Position numbers and translations under genes: made by a program
Assembly (NCBI RefSeq): GCF_018069895.1
Contig: NZ_JAGQDH010000008.1
Span: forward strand, 1-64,000
Origin: Roseovarius autotrophicus
GTDB taxonomy: Bacteria; Pseudomonadota; Alphaproteobacteria; Rhodobacterales; Rhodobacteraceae
DNA: 64,000 nt
Direction of reading: 5' to 3'
The notes under the pieces: model-generated
Seen by the model: only the letters and a program-made list of their open reading frames with translations
The model's database searches: none
What the model was told of the DNA's origin: nothing
Shown here: piece by piece, positions 19,288-27,722 of the stretch
Numbering within the stretch: position 1 is the stretch's first letter
Layout of the letters: every line of letters begins with the position of its first letter

Positions 19288-19686
19288 ATGATGCAGTCTA
19301 CCTCCGCCGCACCCGCTTTGTCACTCTTGAACGGCAAACCCATCCTTCTCAATTTCGACGGGGCTGAGATGAGTTCCGATGCCGGTCTGACGCTCTTGCG
19401 GGAAGTTGAACGGCGGGCCGATCTGGCGGGTCTGTTGGCCTCGTGCCTCACCGATCCGCGTGACCCGGTCAAGGTGCGGCACAGCCTGGAAGATATCATC
19501 CGGTTCCGGATCATGATGATTGCCGCGGGGTATGAGGATGGCAACGATGCGGGAGATCTGCGCGATGACCCGGCGTTCAAGCTCGCCCTCGACCGTGATC
19601 CCGAGACCGGGGCGGCGCTGTGCTCGCAGCCGAGGATCTCGCGGATGGAAAACCACTTACAAAACGCCCAGAACCTGTTCAGATAA
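19288..19686 (+). pseudogene. Truncated IS1380 family transposase
   Basis: The reading frame resembles the N-terminal third of IS1380 transposases: an N-terminal LNFDGAEMSSDAGLTLLREVE-like stretch (DAGLTLLRE seen), RHSLEDIIRFRIMMIAAGYEDGND in two pieces, DPAFKLAL and CSQPRISRMEN. After that the similarity stops and the frame ends, so the DDE catalytic core is missing and the gene cannot work. An AT-rich stretch before it (about 19205-19260) may be the element's left end. Confidence 0.8.
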
Positions 19687-19863
19687 ACCGAGCCACCTCT
19701 CTTCGATCTCGCCATTGATATGGAAACCGAAGATGGTGTGATCTGGGTCTACGGCCCCGGCGACGAAAGCGTTATCGCATTCACTCCGTTCGGTATCGAA
19801 AACCTGCGAGAGCTCATCGAAATGGATCGTGCAAGCGGCTGTACGGACGCCCCCCCATACGGT
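19687..19863 (+). pseudogene. Gene fragment beside IS1380 remnant
   Basis: Downstream of the transposase break another frame reads PPLFDLAIDMETEDGVIWVY and then GPGDESVIAFTPFGIENLRELI, which looks protein-like in composition but has no start of its own and runs into the antisense of the next gene. It may be the rest of a gene interrupted by, or left behind by, the IS element. The family was not recognised. Confidence 0.35.
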
Positions 19864-19878
19864 GGACAGCACGCCGCG

Positions 19879-20727
19879 TCATGCGGTCATGCCACGGGTA
19901 TACCGCCGTTCCAGCAGGCGAAAGACCAGCGTTATCAGCCCGGCGATCATCAGATAGACCACGGCCAGCATCAGCAGCGGTTCGTAGATGATGAAGGTGT
20001 CCTGCCGCACCCGGCTGGCCACGGCATAGATGTCGATGACCGTGATCGTAGCCACCAGCGGCGTCGCCTTCATCTGCAGAACCGTCTCGCCGCCAAGCGT
20101 GGGCAGGGCGCGTTGCAGGGCCTGCGGCAGCCAGATACGGCGCAGGATGGCGAAGCGTGACAGACCGAAGGCGCGCCCAGCCTCCAGTTGTCCATGCGGG
20201 ACCGAGCGGAACGCGCCGCGCATCACCTCGCCCTCGTATCCCGCATAGCTGAGTGTGAGCGCCAGCAACGCATAGGGCCATGCCTGCCGTAGATAGGGCC
20301 AAAGCTCGGATTCGCGTATCCAGGGGAACTGCGGGAACAGCGAGCCGAGTCCGAAATAAATCAGCCAAAGCTGCAGCAGCAGCGGTGTGCCGCGGATGAC
20401 CGTGCAGAACGCACGCGCCGGCGCCGCCAGAAAACGCGGCCCCGCCGCCTGCGCCAGCCCCAGCGGCACCGCCAGCATGAAGCCCAGCAGGCAGGAAAGC
20501 GCCAGCAACCACAGCGTGCGCCAGAACCCCTGTAGCGCCAGATCGGCATAGCGTGGGATCCAGTGCCAGCGCATCGTCATCCCGGCATAAACCGCGATCC
20601 CCAGTGCCAGCGCGATCAGCACCAGACGGTGCGGCTGCATCACCTCGCGCCAGAGGCTGCGCAACGCGTTGCCGGGAAGGGCGGCGGGCACCGGTGCATT
20701 GGGCGGAATATTTGTCGGGGCGCTCAC
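19879..20727 (-). CDS. Polar amino acid ABC permease (HisM-type)
   Basis: A 282-residue inner-membrane permease of the His/Glu/Gln/Arg family. It has five or six membrane helices and the conserved EAA-loop region GQLEAGRAFGLSRFAILRRI, which docks the ATPase. The GTG start at 20727 overlaps the stop of the first permease gene by 4 bases. The other two genes upstream encode the partner permease and the binding protein. No ATP-binding subunit is encoded with them. The context points to arginine, ornithine or a betaine-like cation as substrate, by inference. Confidence 0.88.
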   Translation of the reverse strand: MSAPTNIPPNAPVPAALPGNALRSLWREVMQPHRLVLIALALGIAVYAGMTMRWHWIPRYADLALQGFWRTLWLLALSCLLGFMLAVPLGLAQAAGPRFLAAPARAFCTVIRGTPLLLQLWLIYFGLGSLFPQFPWIRESELWPYLRQAWPYALLALTLSYAGYEGEVMRGAFRSVPHGQLEAGRAFGLSRFAILRRIWLPQALQRALPTLGGETVLQMKATPLVATITVIDIYAVASRVRQDTFIIYEPLLMLAVVYLMIAGLITLVFRLLERRYTRGMTA

Positions 20728-21482
20728 GGGTGCCCTCGTGTCGGCCCGGCCTCGCCCCGGCGGTAGCGCGCCTCGATCCAGCCGAACACCCGGCCCGAAA
20801 CCAGTGTCATCGTCAGGTAGATCGCCCCAGCCGCCAGAAAGAAGGTAAAGAAGGCCCGTGTCGATCCCGCCGCCTGTCTTGTTTCCAGCGTCAGTTCGGA
20901 AAATCCGACAATGGCCAGCAGTGCGGTGTCCTTGGTGGCGATCAGCCACAGGTTGGACAGCCCCGGCAACGCCAGTGGCAGCATGGAAGGGAACGTGACA
21001 CGGCGAAACAGCGTGATCGGTCCCATGCCATAGGCGCGCCCCGCTTCGATCTGGCCCTTGTCCACGGCCTGGATGGCACCGCGCAGCACCTCGGTCGCAT
21101 AGGCGCCCTGCACGGTGCCCAGCACGAAGATGCCCGCCGCCACGCCGGAAACCTCGACCGGGCGCTGCCCCATCGCGCGCAGTGCCTGGTTCAGCAGGTC
21201 GGTGCCCGCGTAATAGATGATCAGGATCAGGATCAGTTCCGGCACCGCGCGCACAACGGTCGTGTAGACCGACAACAGATCGCGCGTGACCGGCCCGCCG
21301 TTTAGCTTGCCCAGCGCGCCGAAGGTGCCAAGCACCAGCCCCATGCCGAAGGCCCCCGCCGCGATTTGCAGCGATGCCAAGGCACCCCGCAACAGGTTGC
21401 CCCCCCAACCCGGCGGGTGGAGGGACAGAAGCCCCGCCGTGGTTTCAAGCCCCGGTACGAGCGTGTAAAGCCAGTCCAGCAC
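20724..21482 (-). CDS. Polar amino acid ABC permease (HisQ-type)
   Basis: A 252-residue permease, partner of the next gene. The domain begins after a short N-terminal extension with LLRGALASLQIAAGAFGMGL, and the ATPase-contact EAA loop reads KGQIEAGRAYGMGPITLFRR. RAVPELILILIIYY is a typical HisQ-like helix. It follows the binding-protein gene after 12 bases and overlaps the second permease gene, so all three are one transcript. Confidence 0.9.
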   Translation of the reverse strand: MLDWLYTLVPGLETTAGLLSLHPPGWGGNLLRGALASLQIAAGAFGMGLVLGTFGALGKLNGGPVTRDLLSVYTTVVRAVPELILILIIYYAGTDLLNQALRAMGQRPVEVSGVAAGIFVLGTVQGAYATEVLRGAIQAVDKGQIEAGRAYGMGPITLFRRVTFPSMLPLALPGLSNLWLIATKDTALLAIVGFSELTLETRQAAGSTRAFFTFFLAAGAIYLTMTLVSGRVFGWIEARYRRGEAGPTRGHP

Positions 21483-21494
21483 GCGCGGCGCGGC

Positions 21495-22271
21495 TTACTG
21501 GTTGTAGGTGTAGATGGGCGAGTCGAAGTAGCGCGCGGTGATCTCGGCATGTGTGCCATCGGCGATGATGGTGGCGATACCGGCGTTGAGCGATTCGCGC
21601 AGCGCATCCTCTCCCGGCCGGACCCCGGCACCGACGCCGCGGCCCAGGATGCTCTCGTCCATTGCGACCGACCCCAGCAGGGTGCAGCAGTTGCCGAGAT
21701 CGGACGCCAGGAAGGCATCCATTGCCACGCTGTCGGCCTGCATTGCGTCGATGCGCCCGGCGGCGAGGTCCTGGTTGGCCTCGTCCTGGGTCTGGTACAG
21801 CCGCAGTTCGGTCGCGCCCTCGAAATATGCCTGCGCATAGGCCTGGTGCGTGGTCGCCACCTGCACGCCCAGCGCCAGCCCGGCCAGCCCCTCTGGCGTC
21901 GGTTCGACATCAACACCCTGACCACCGACAATCACCGCCGGGGTCTGGTAATAAGGGTTGGTGAAGTCGATCGTCTGCATCCGCTCTTCGGTAATCGACA
22001 TGGACGCCATGATCGCATCAATCCGCCCCGACAGCAGCGCCGGGATGATCCCGTCCCAGGCCGTGGGGGTCAGCACGCAGTCAAGCTCGGCGGCCGTGCA
22101 GATCGCGTCGATGATCTCGATCTCCCAGCCGGCCCAGTTGCCGGCCGCATCGGGCGAGGCGAAGGGCGGATAGGGCTCGGCCGCGATGCCGATGCGTACC
22201 TGATCGGCCATGGCGGTGGTGGCCATCGCCGCAAGCGCCGCGGCACCTGCCAGAGAAACAATTCTGTTCAT
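21495..22271 (-). CDS. Amino acid ABC binding protein
   Basis: A 258-residue periplasmic binding protein of the family 3 (polar amino acid) type with a Sec signal peptide (residues 1 to about 22, ending TTAMA). The mature part starts DQVRIGIAAEPYPPF and has the signature segments GWEIEIIDAIC, DGIIPALLSGRIDAIMASMSIT and TNPYYQTPAVIV. The start at 22271 has AGAGGAGAG just upstream. It is the first gene of the transporter operon and diverges from the amidinohydrolase gene. Charged-amino-acid binding is likely. Confidence 0.88.
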   Translation of the reverse strand: MNRIVSLAGAAALAAMATTAMADQVRIGIAAEPYPPFASPDAAGNWAGWEIEIIDAICTAAELDCVLTPTAWDGIIPALLSGRIDAIMASMSITEERMQTIDFTNPYYQTPAVIVGGQGVDVEPTPEGLAGLALGVQVATTHQAYAQAYFEGATELRLYQTQDEANQDLAAGRIDAMQADSVAMDAFLASDLGNCCTLLGSVAMDESILGRGVGAGVRPGEDALRESLNAGIATIIADGTHAEITARYFDSPIYTYNQ

Positions 22272-22433
22272 GGGTCTCTCCTCTGTTGTCGCACGCCCTT
22301 TTGTGGCGCGCTTCTTGTCTGCGTCACGCCGGGTCAGATGCGCCCGGCATGGTGAGGCCCGTGCGGGCCACGGCAAGGGCGGCTGACCGTGCCGCCCTGT
22401 CGAATTGCTATTGCATTAGGCCCCAGCCCGCGT

Positions 22434-22453
22434 AATTATGCAAGTGTATAATT
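22434..22453. promoter_or_regulatory. Candidate operator in divergent promoter
   Basis: AATTATGCA, AG, TGTATAATT is a near-perfect 20-base palindrome with one mismatch per arm. It lies 18 bases before the amidinohydrolase start and about 160 before the binding-protein start, in the only promoter region serving both operons. It could bind the TetR-family regulator encoded next door, or a GntR-type regulator. This is read from symmetry only. Confidence 0.5.
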
Positions 22454-22471
22454 TCGGCAATCGGAAAACCC

Positions 22472-23377
22472 ATGAGCCAGGAACCCATGCGCAAGACAGC
22501 GGCATTCGGCAGCGAGGACCGGGCGCACCCGCTTGCACGCGTGATCATGCGGGCACCCGGCCCGGCAATGGCTGCGGCCGACCCCGCGCAATGGCATTAC
22601 GGTCCGGGCTTCGACCCGGCGCGCGCGCAGGCGCAGCACGCGGCGCTGGCCGATATCGTTGCGGCCTCGGGCTGCGAGGTGATCTGGCTGGACAGCGCCG
22701 ATGACAGCTTGTCCGACGCCGTCTTCGTGCAGGACCCGTCTTTTGTAACCCACGCCGGCGCCGTGATCCTGAACATGGGAAAATCGCTGCGCCGAGCCGA
22801 ACCCACGCTGCACGAGACTACCTACCAGCGCCTAGGCGTGCCGGTGATCGGACGGTTGACCGGCGATGCGCGCGCCGAGGCGGGAGACGCTTTCTGGATC
22901 GACCCGCAGACGCTGGCCGTCGGGCGCGGCGCACGCACAAATCAGGCCGGAATTGCGGCGCTGGACGACATCCTGCGCCCGCATGGCATCACGGTGCGCG
23001 CCTATGACCTGCCCTGGTGGAGCGGGCCTGAAGCCTGCCTGCACCTGATGTCTCTGGTCTCACCCGTCGCGCCGAACGCGGCGCTGATCCATGCGCCGCT
23101 GATGCCCTTTGCCCTGTGGCAGGATCTGCGCGATGCAGGCTGGACGCTGATTCACGCGCCAGAGGCAGAGTTTCATGCCTCACAGGGCCTGAGCCTGAAT
23201 GTGCTGATGCTGAAGCCCTTTGATGTTGTGATGATCGACGGCTTTCCCCAAACGCGCGCCGCACTCGAAAAGGCCGGATGCCGGGTGCAGGTCTTTGAAG
23301 GCGACGCGCTGTGCATCGCCTGCGAAGGTGGGCCGACCTGCCTTACCCGCCCCCTGCTGCGCGCGGCGTGCGCGTGA
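22472..23377 (+). CDS. DDAH-like amidinohydrolase
   Basis: A 301-residue member of the guanidino-modifying superfamily (arginine deiminase, dimethylarginine dimethylaminohydrolase, amidinotransferase). The substrate-binding DAVFVQDPSF (residues 82-91), GRGARTN (151-157), His191 in ACLHLMS and the nucleophile Cys290 in GGPTCLTRP are in place. Such enzymes attack the guanidinium carbon of arginine, methylarginines or similar compounds. Whether this one releases an amine, ammonia or urea cannot be told. It is the first gene of a long operon and overlaps the TetR gene start by one base. Confidence 0.8.
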   Translation: MSQEPMRKTAAFGSEDRAHPLARVIMRAPGPAMAAADPAQWHYGPGFDPARAQAQHAALADIVAASGCEVIWLDSADDSLSDAVFVQDPSFVTHAGAVILNMGKSLRRAEPTLHETTYQRLGVPVIGRLTGDARAEAGDAFWIDPQTLAVGRGARTNQAGIAALDDILRPHGITVRAYDLPWWSGPEACLHLMSLVSPVAPNAALIHAPLMPFALWQDLRDAGWTLIHAPEAEFHASQGLSLNVLMLKPFDVVMIDGFPQTRAALEKAGCRVQVFEGDALCIACEGGPTCLTRPLLRAACA

Positions 23378-24006
23378 TGAACGCCCGGCGTCCCTTCCGC
23401 CGCAAGGGCGAAGAGACACGGCGCGCGGCGCTGATCGAGGCGGCGCTGGCCTGCATCGCCGAGGGGGGGCCGCAGGCTGCCACCGTGCGCGCCATCGCGC
23501 TGCGTGCTGGTGTCACGCAGGGGCTGATCCGGCATTATTTCGCCACCAAGGAAGATCTGATAGCCGCCGCTCATGACCATCTGATGACCGGCCTGACCGA
23601 GGCGAGCGCGGCGTCTCTGGGTGCGCTTCCGGCCGATCCGCGGGCGCGGCTCGAGGGCTTCGTGGCCAATGCGGTTTCGCCCCCGGTGGTTGATCCGCGC
23701 GCCATGGCACTATGGGCAGCATCGATGCAGCTGGTTGCCCGCGACCCGGCGATGCGCGAGGTGCATGAGCGCACCTATCGTGCCTTTCGCGACCAGCTGG
23801 AGGCGCTGATCGCCGATGCCTTGCAAACCACCGGCAGGCCAGCCGATCCGGCCACCACCCGGCGGCTGGCGATTGCCGGTAATGCTTTGCTGGACGGGCT
23901 ATGGCTGGAAGCCTCGGCCCTGCCGGAACAGTTGCCACCGGAAGAAGCCCGCGCGATTGCGATCGACGCCTTTGAATCCCTCCTTGGCCTTGAACTGAAA
24001 GAGTAA
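23377..24006 (+). CDS. TetR/BetI-type regulator
   Basis: A 209-residue TetR-family repressor. The helix-turn-helix region is residues 15-60: AALIEAALACIAEGGPQAATV, then RAIALRAGVTQGLIRHYFATK, close to BetI, the choline/betaine regulator. The rest is a ligand-binding all-helical domain. Its start codon overlaps the amidinohydrolase stop, and the transaminase gene follows after 3 bases, so it is inside the operon it probably controls. A betaine- or guanidino-type inducer is suggested by context. Confidence 0.87.
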   Translation: MNARRPFRRKGEETRRAALIEAALACIAEGGPQAATVRAIALRAGVTQGLIRHYFATKEDLIAAAHDHLMTGLTEASAASLGALPADPRARLEGFVANAVSPPVVDPRAMALWAASMQLVARDPAMREVHERTYRAFRDQLEALIADALQTTGRPADPATTRRLAIAGNALLDGLWLEASALPEQLPPEEARAIAIDAFESLLGLELKE

Positions 24007-24009
24007 GCG

Positions 24010-25188
24010 ATGCGCTATGCGGAAGTCACCGAGCGTCTGGCCGGTCTGGGGTCGGATAAATGGACGCTCTTTGTGGCGGCGACAGCGCGCAAGCGGGCCG
24101 GGCAGCCGGTCATCGACCTGACTATCGGCGAGCCTGACACCGCCACCCCTGACCATCTGATCCGGGCTGCTACCAGCGCGATGCAGGCGGGGCGGACCGG
24201 CTATTCCAACGGGCGTGGCGAGCCGGAGGCCCTGGCGGCGCTGAGCGCGCGCTATTCCGAAGCAACCGGGCGCCAGATCGGCGCCGACCGGTTCCTGTGT
24301 CTGCCGGGAACACAGACGGCACTTTATGTGGCGTTGATGGCGCTGTGCGACCCAGGTTGCGAGGTGATCCTTGGCGATCCGATGTATGCAACCTACGAGG
24401 GGCTGATCCGCGCTGCCGGTGCGCGGCCGGTGCCGGTGGCGCTGCGTCCCGAACACGGATTTCGCCTGCAGGCGGTTGATGTCGCGGCGCGGATCACGCC
24501 TGCCACGCGCGCAATCCTGCTCAACACTCCGCACAACCCCACCGGCGCGATCCTGAGCCTGGCAGATCTGGATGCCCTGCTCGCCACTGCCGCCAGGCAT
24601 GACCTGTGGGTGATCTCGGACGAGGTCTATGGCAACCTGACCCATGATGGCGCGGTTTTCACCTCGGCGCTGGCCGACCCGGCGCACGAGGCGCGGGTGG
24701 TCGTCGCCTCCTCGATCTCGAAATCACATGCGGCCACGGGCTTCCGCGCGGGCTGGCTGTGCGGATCGGCCGAGTTCTGCGCGCGCTCCTTGCCCCTGTC
24801 CGAGACCATGCTGTTCGGCTCGCAGCCCTTCATTGCCGACATGATGGCCGAAGCACTGGCCAGCCCGCCCACGTCTGCGCAGGCCATGGCCGCTCGTATG
24901 GCGCGGCGCGCGCGCATTGTTCACGAGGCGCTGGACGGCGTGGCAGGGCTGCGTGTGCACCGGCCTCAAGCGGGGATGTTCGCACTTGTCAACATTCGCG
25001 CGCTGAGCCGCGATTCGCAGGCTTTTGCACTGGACCTCCTGCACGCCACCGGGGTCGCGGTCATGCCCGGCGCGTCCTTCGGCACGGCGCTGGAAGGATG
25101 GTTGCGGTTGGCGCTGACCGCCAGCGATGACACAACCCGCGAGGCCTGCGCCCGCCTCGCCCGCTTTGCCGAAGGATGCCGGCCATGA
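24010..25188 (+). CDS. AruH-like arginine:pyruvate transaminase
   Basis: A 392-residue class I/II PLP-dependent aminotransferase. Lys238 in SSISKSHAATGFRAGW binds PLP; NTPHNPTGA and ISDEVYGNL are the usual cofactor motifs. General similarity would allow many substrates. The next gene, an AruI-like decarboxylase overlapping by 4 bases, argues for AruH, which makes 5-guanidino-2-oxopentanoate (2-ketoarginine) from arginine in Pseudomonas. Another cationic amino acid, such as an N-methylated one, remains possible. Confidence 0.75.
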   Translation: MRYAEVTERLAGLGSDKWTLFVAATARKRAGQPVIDLTIGEPDTATPDHLIRAATSAMQAGRTGYSNGRGEPEALAALSARYSEATGRQIGADRFLCLPGTQTALYVALMALCDPGCEVILGDPMYATYEGLIRAAGARPVPVALRPEHGFRLQAVDVAARITPATRAILLNTPHNPTGAILSLADLDALLATAARHDLWVISDEVYGNLTHDGAVFTSALADPAHEARVVVASSISKSHAATGFRAGWLCGSAEFCARSLPLSETMLFGSQPFIADMMAEALASPPTSAQAMAARMARRARIVHEALDGVAGLRVHRPQAGMFALVNIRALSRDSQAFALDLLHATGVAVMPGASFGTALEGWLRLALTASDDTTREACARLARFAEGCRP

Positions 25189-26726
25189 GCACGGTTGCGC
25201 AGGGTCTGGTGGACTGGCTGACATTGATGGGAACCGAGGTGATCTTCGGCATCCCCGGCGTGCACACGATCGAGCTGTATCGCGCGCTGCCCGGTGCCGG
25301 GATTCGCCATGTCACCCCGCGCCACGAAGCCGGCGCAGGCTTCATGGCCGATGGCTATGCGCGCGCTTCTGGCCGTTTTGGCGTGGCACTGGTGATCACC
25401 GGACCGGGGCTGACCAACATCCTGACGCCGATGGCACAGGCGCGCGCCGATTCCGTGCCTATGCTGGTCATCTCGGGCGTCAACCAGCGCGATGCGCTGG
25501 GCAAGGGGTGCGGGCATTTGCACGAACTCCCCGATCAGCAGGCGCTGGTCGCCAAGCTGTGCCCCTCTTTCCACCTGGACCAGGCCGAAGACCTGCCTGC
25601 CACGCTGGCGCAGATCGCACAGGCGCTGACCACGGGGCGCCCGGGGCCGGTGCATCTGCAGATCCCGCTTGATCTGATGGCGGCCCCGTTGCCCGGTCAG
25701 CTCGCGCCCTTCGTCGCCGCCACCGCCCCGTCGCCAGACCTGACTCAGGCCAACCGCCTGCTGGCACAGGCACAGACACCCGTCATCCTTGCCGGTGGCG
25801 GGTGTCGCGGTGCGGGCAGCGCGCTGAAGGCATTGGCCGAGCGGCTGGGCGCGCCGGTCATCCTGACCACAAATGCACGCGGCCTGATGCACGGACACCC
25901 GCTTGGCGTGCCGGCCTCGCCCAGCCTCGGCGCGGTGCGGGATCTGATCCGCAACGCCGACCGGTTGCTGGTGCTGGGCTCGGAACTGGGCCGCACCGAC
26001 TGCGATATGGTCGAGGATGGCAAGTTTCCCGCGACCGACGGCATGATCCGCGTCGATATAGACCCCGACCAACTGGCCCGGCACCCCGCCGCGCTGACAG
26101 TGCAGGCTGATGTCGCAACCATCCTGCCCCGGCTGACTCGTGCCATGCCCGCAGCGGATGGCCCCGCCCGCGCCGCGCATACGCGCGACGCGGCAAGGGC
26201 CGCACTACCCGCTGGGTATGAAGCTGAAGTTGTCCTGCTGGAGCGGCTGCGCGAAGGCTGTCCCGGCGCCATCATGGTGGGCGATTCCACGCAGGTCATC
26301 TATGCCGGCAACCTGTTCTACGATCACGACCGCCCCGGCGGCTGGTTCAACGCCGCCACCGGATACGGCGCGCTGGGCTATGCACCCGGCGCCGCCGTGG
26401 GGGCAGCACTGGCGGCGCCCGAAGCGCGCATCCTGTGCCTGATCGGTGATGGCGGGCTGATGTTCTCGCCCGGAGAGTTGCTGACCGCCGCCGAGGAAGG
26501 GCTGGATATCACCTTCATCGTGTTCAACAATGCGGGCTTTGGCGAGATCGCCACGGCGATGCGTTCGGCAGGCGCGCAGGTGCTGGGCTGCACGCCGCGC
26601 CCTCCCGATTTCGCTGATCTTGCCAGCGCCTGCGACCTGCCTTTTGAACGGGTGACCCCGCAGGCCCTGCAGATCACCGGGTCGGGGCCGCGTCTGATTG
26701 AAGTGACGCTGCCCCCTGTGCAGTAA
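25185..26726 (+). CDS. AruI-like 2-ketoarginine decarboxylase
   Basis: A 513-residue ThDP-dependent enzyme close in sequence to 5-guanidino-2-oxopentanoate decarboxylase (AruI). The N-terminal domain shows FGIPGVHTIELYRAL and the catalytic-Glu segment TPRHEAGAGFMADGYAR; the C-terminal ThDP-binding motif is GDGGLMF to NNAGF. AruI turns 2-ketoarginine into 4-guanidinobutyraldehyde. The Met at 25185 overlaps the transaminase stop (ATGA) and has AAGGA upstream. No aldehyde dehydrogenase to finish the route is encoded nearby. Confidence 0.8.
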   Translation: MSTVAQGLVDWLTLMGTEVIFGIPGVHTIELYRALPGAGIRHVTPRHEAGAGFMADGYARASGRFGVALVITGPGLTNILTPMAQARADSVPMLVISGVNQRDALGKGCGHLHELPDQQALVAKLCPSFHLDQAEDLPATLAQIAQALTTGRPGPVHLQIPLDLMAAPLPGQLAPFVAATAPSPDLTQANRLLAQAQTPVILAGGGCRGAGSALKALAERLGAPVILTTNARGLMHGHPLGVPASPSLGAVRDLIRNADRLLVLGSELGRTDCDMVEDGKFPATDGMIRVDIDPDQLARHPAALTVQADVATILPRLTRAMPAADGPARAAHTRDAARAALPAGYEAEVVLLERLREGCPGAIMVGDSTQVIYAGNLFYDHDRPGGWFNAATGYGALGYAPGAAVGAALAAPEARILCLIGDGGLMFSPGELLTAAEEGLDITFIVFNNAGFGEIATAMRSAGAQVLGCTPRPPDFADLASACDLPFERVTPQALQITGSGPRLIEVTLPPVQ

Positions 26727-26813
26727 ACAGTGCAACCGGCCCGTATAGGCCAGCGCCACGAGACCAAACGGCGGTCAGGAATCGACCGATCGCCTGAAAG
26801 AGGGGAGAAAAGG

Positions 26814-27722
26814 ATGCCATTGAGCATGAACCGCGAGGTGTTCATCACCTGTGCCGTGACCGGTTCGGGCGGTACGCAGCACAAATCGCCCCATGTGCCG
26901 CGCTCGCCGGAGCAGATTGCCGCCTCGGCCATCGACGCGGCAAAGGCGGGCGCGGCGGTGGTGCATTGCCATGTGCGCGACCCCGAAACCGGGGCGCCGG
27001 CGCGCGACCCCGCGCTTTACCGCGAGGTGACAGAGCGCATCCGCGATGCCGAGGTCGATGTGGTGCTGAACCTGACCGCAGGCATGGGCGGCGATCTGAC
27101 GCTGGGCGGCACCGACAGTCCGCTGCCCCCGATTGCCGGCACAGACATGATCGGTGCCGCCGAGCGCGTGCAACATGTGGTAGACTGTCGGCCAGAGCTG
27201 TGCACCCTCGATTGCGGCACGATGAACTTTGCCGAGGCTGATTATATCATGGTCAATACGCCGGGCATGCTGCGCGATATGGCGCAGCGGATGGCGGCAA
27301 GCGGCACGCGCATCGAGATCGAAGCCTTTGATACCGGGCATCTGTGGTTCGCGAAACAACTGGTGGCCGAAGGGATCATCGCCGACCCGGTGCTGGTGCA
27401 ACTGTGCATGGGGGTGCCCTGGGGCGCGCCGGATGACCTGAATACCTTCATGGCGATGGTCAACAACGTGCCGGCGGGCTGGCACTGGTCGGCCTTTGCG
27501 CTGGGGCGCAACGAGATGCCCTATGTCGCGGCCTCGGTTCTGGCCGGCGGCAATGTGCGCGTGGGGCTGGAGGACAACCTGTATCTTGAAAAGGGCGTTC
27601 TGGCTACCAACGCGCAACTGGTCGAGCGCGCGGTAACCATCGTCGAGGCGATGGGCGCGCGGGTGATCGGCCCGGACGCATTGCGCGAGCGGCTGAAACT
27701 GGAGAAAAGGGCACCGCTATGA
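26814..27722 (+). CDS. BKACE, dehydrocarnitine cleavage type
   Basis: A 302-residue beta-keto acid cleavage enzyme (BKACE, formerly DUF849), a zinc-dependent TIM-barrel family that condenses a beta-keto acid with acetyl-CoA to give acetoacetate and a new acyl-CoA. The zinc motif is in VVHCHVRDPETG, and EAFDTGHL and AMVNNVPAGWHWS are family hallmarks. Overlap of its stop with the carnitine dehydrogenase fusion gene identifies it as the CdhC type, making betainyl-CoA from 3-dehydrocarnitine. The ATG at 26814 follows a purine-rich AGAGGGGAGAAAAGG site; 87 bases separate it from the decarboxylase. Confidence 0.82.
   Translation: MPLSMNREVFITCAVTGSGGTQHKSPHVPRSPEQIAASAIDAAKAGAAVVHCHVRDPETGAPARDPALYREVTERIRDAEVDVVLNLTAGMGGDLTLGGTDSPLPPIAGTDMIGAAERVQHVVDCRPELCTLDCGTMNFAEADYIMVNTPGMLRDMAQRMAASGTRIEIEAFDTGHLWFAKQLVAEGIIADPVLVQLCMGVPWGAPDDLNTFMAMVNNVPAGWHWSAFALGRNEMPYVAASVLAGGNVRVGLEDNLYLEKGVLATNAQLVERAVTIVEAMGARVIGPDALRERLKLEKRAPL

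Noticed and set aside
22447-22452. TATAAT as a plus-strand -10 for the amidinohydrolase operon
   Set aside because: No acceptable -35 lies 16-18 bases upstream, and the hexamer is part of the palindrome, so the symmetry explains it better.
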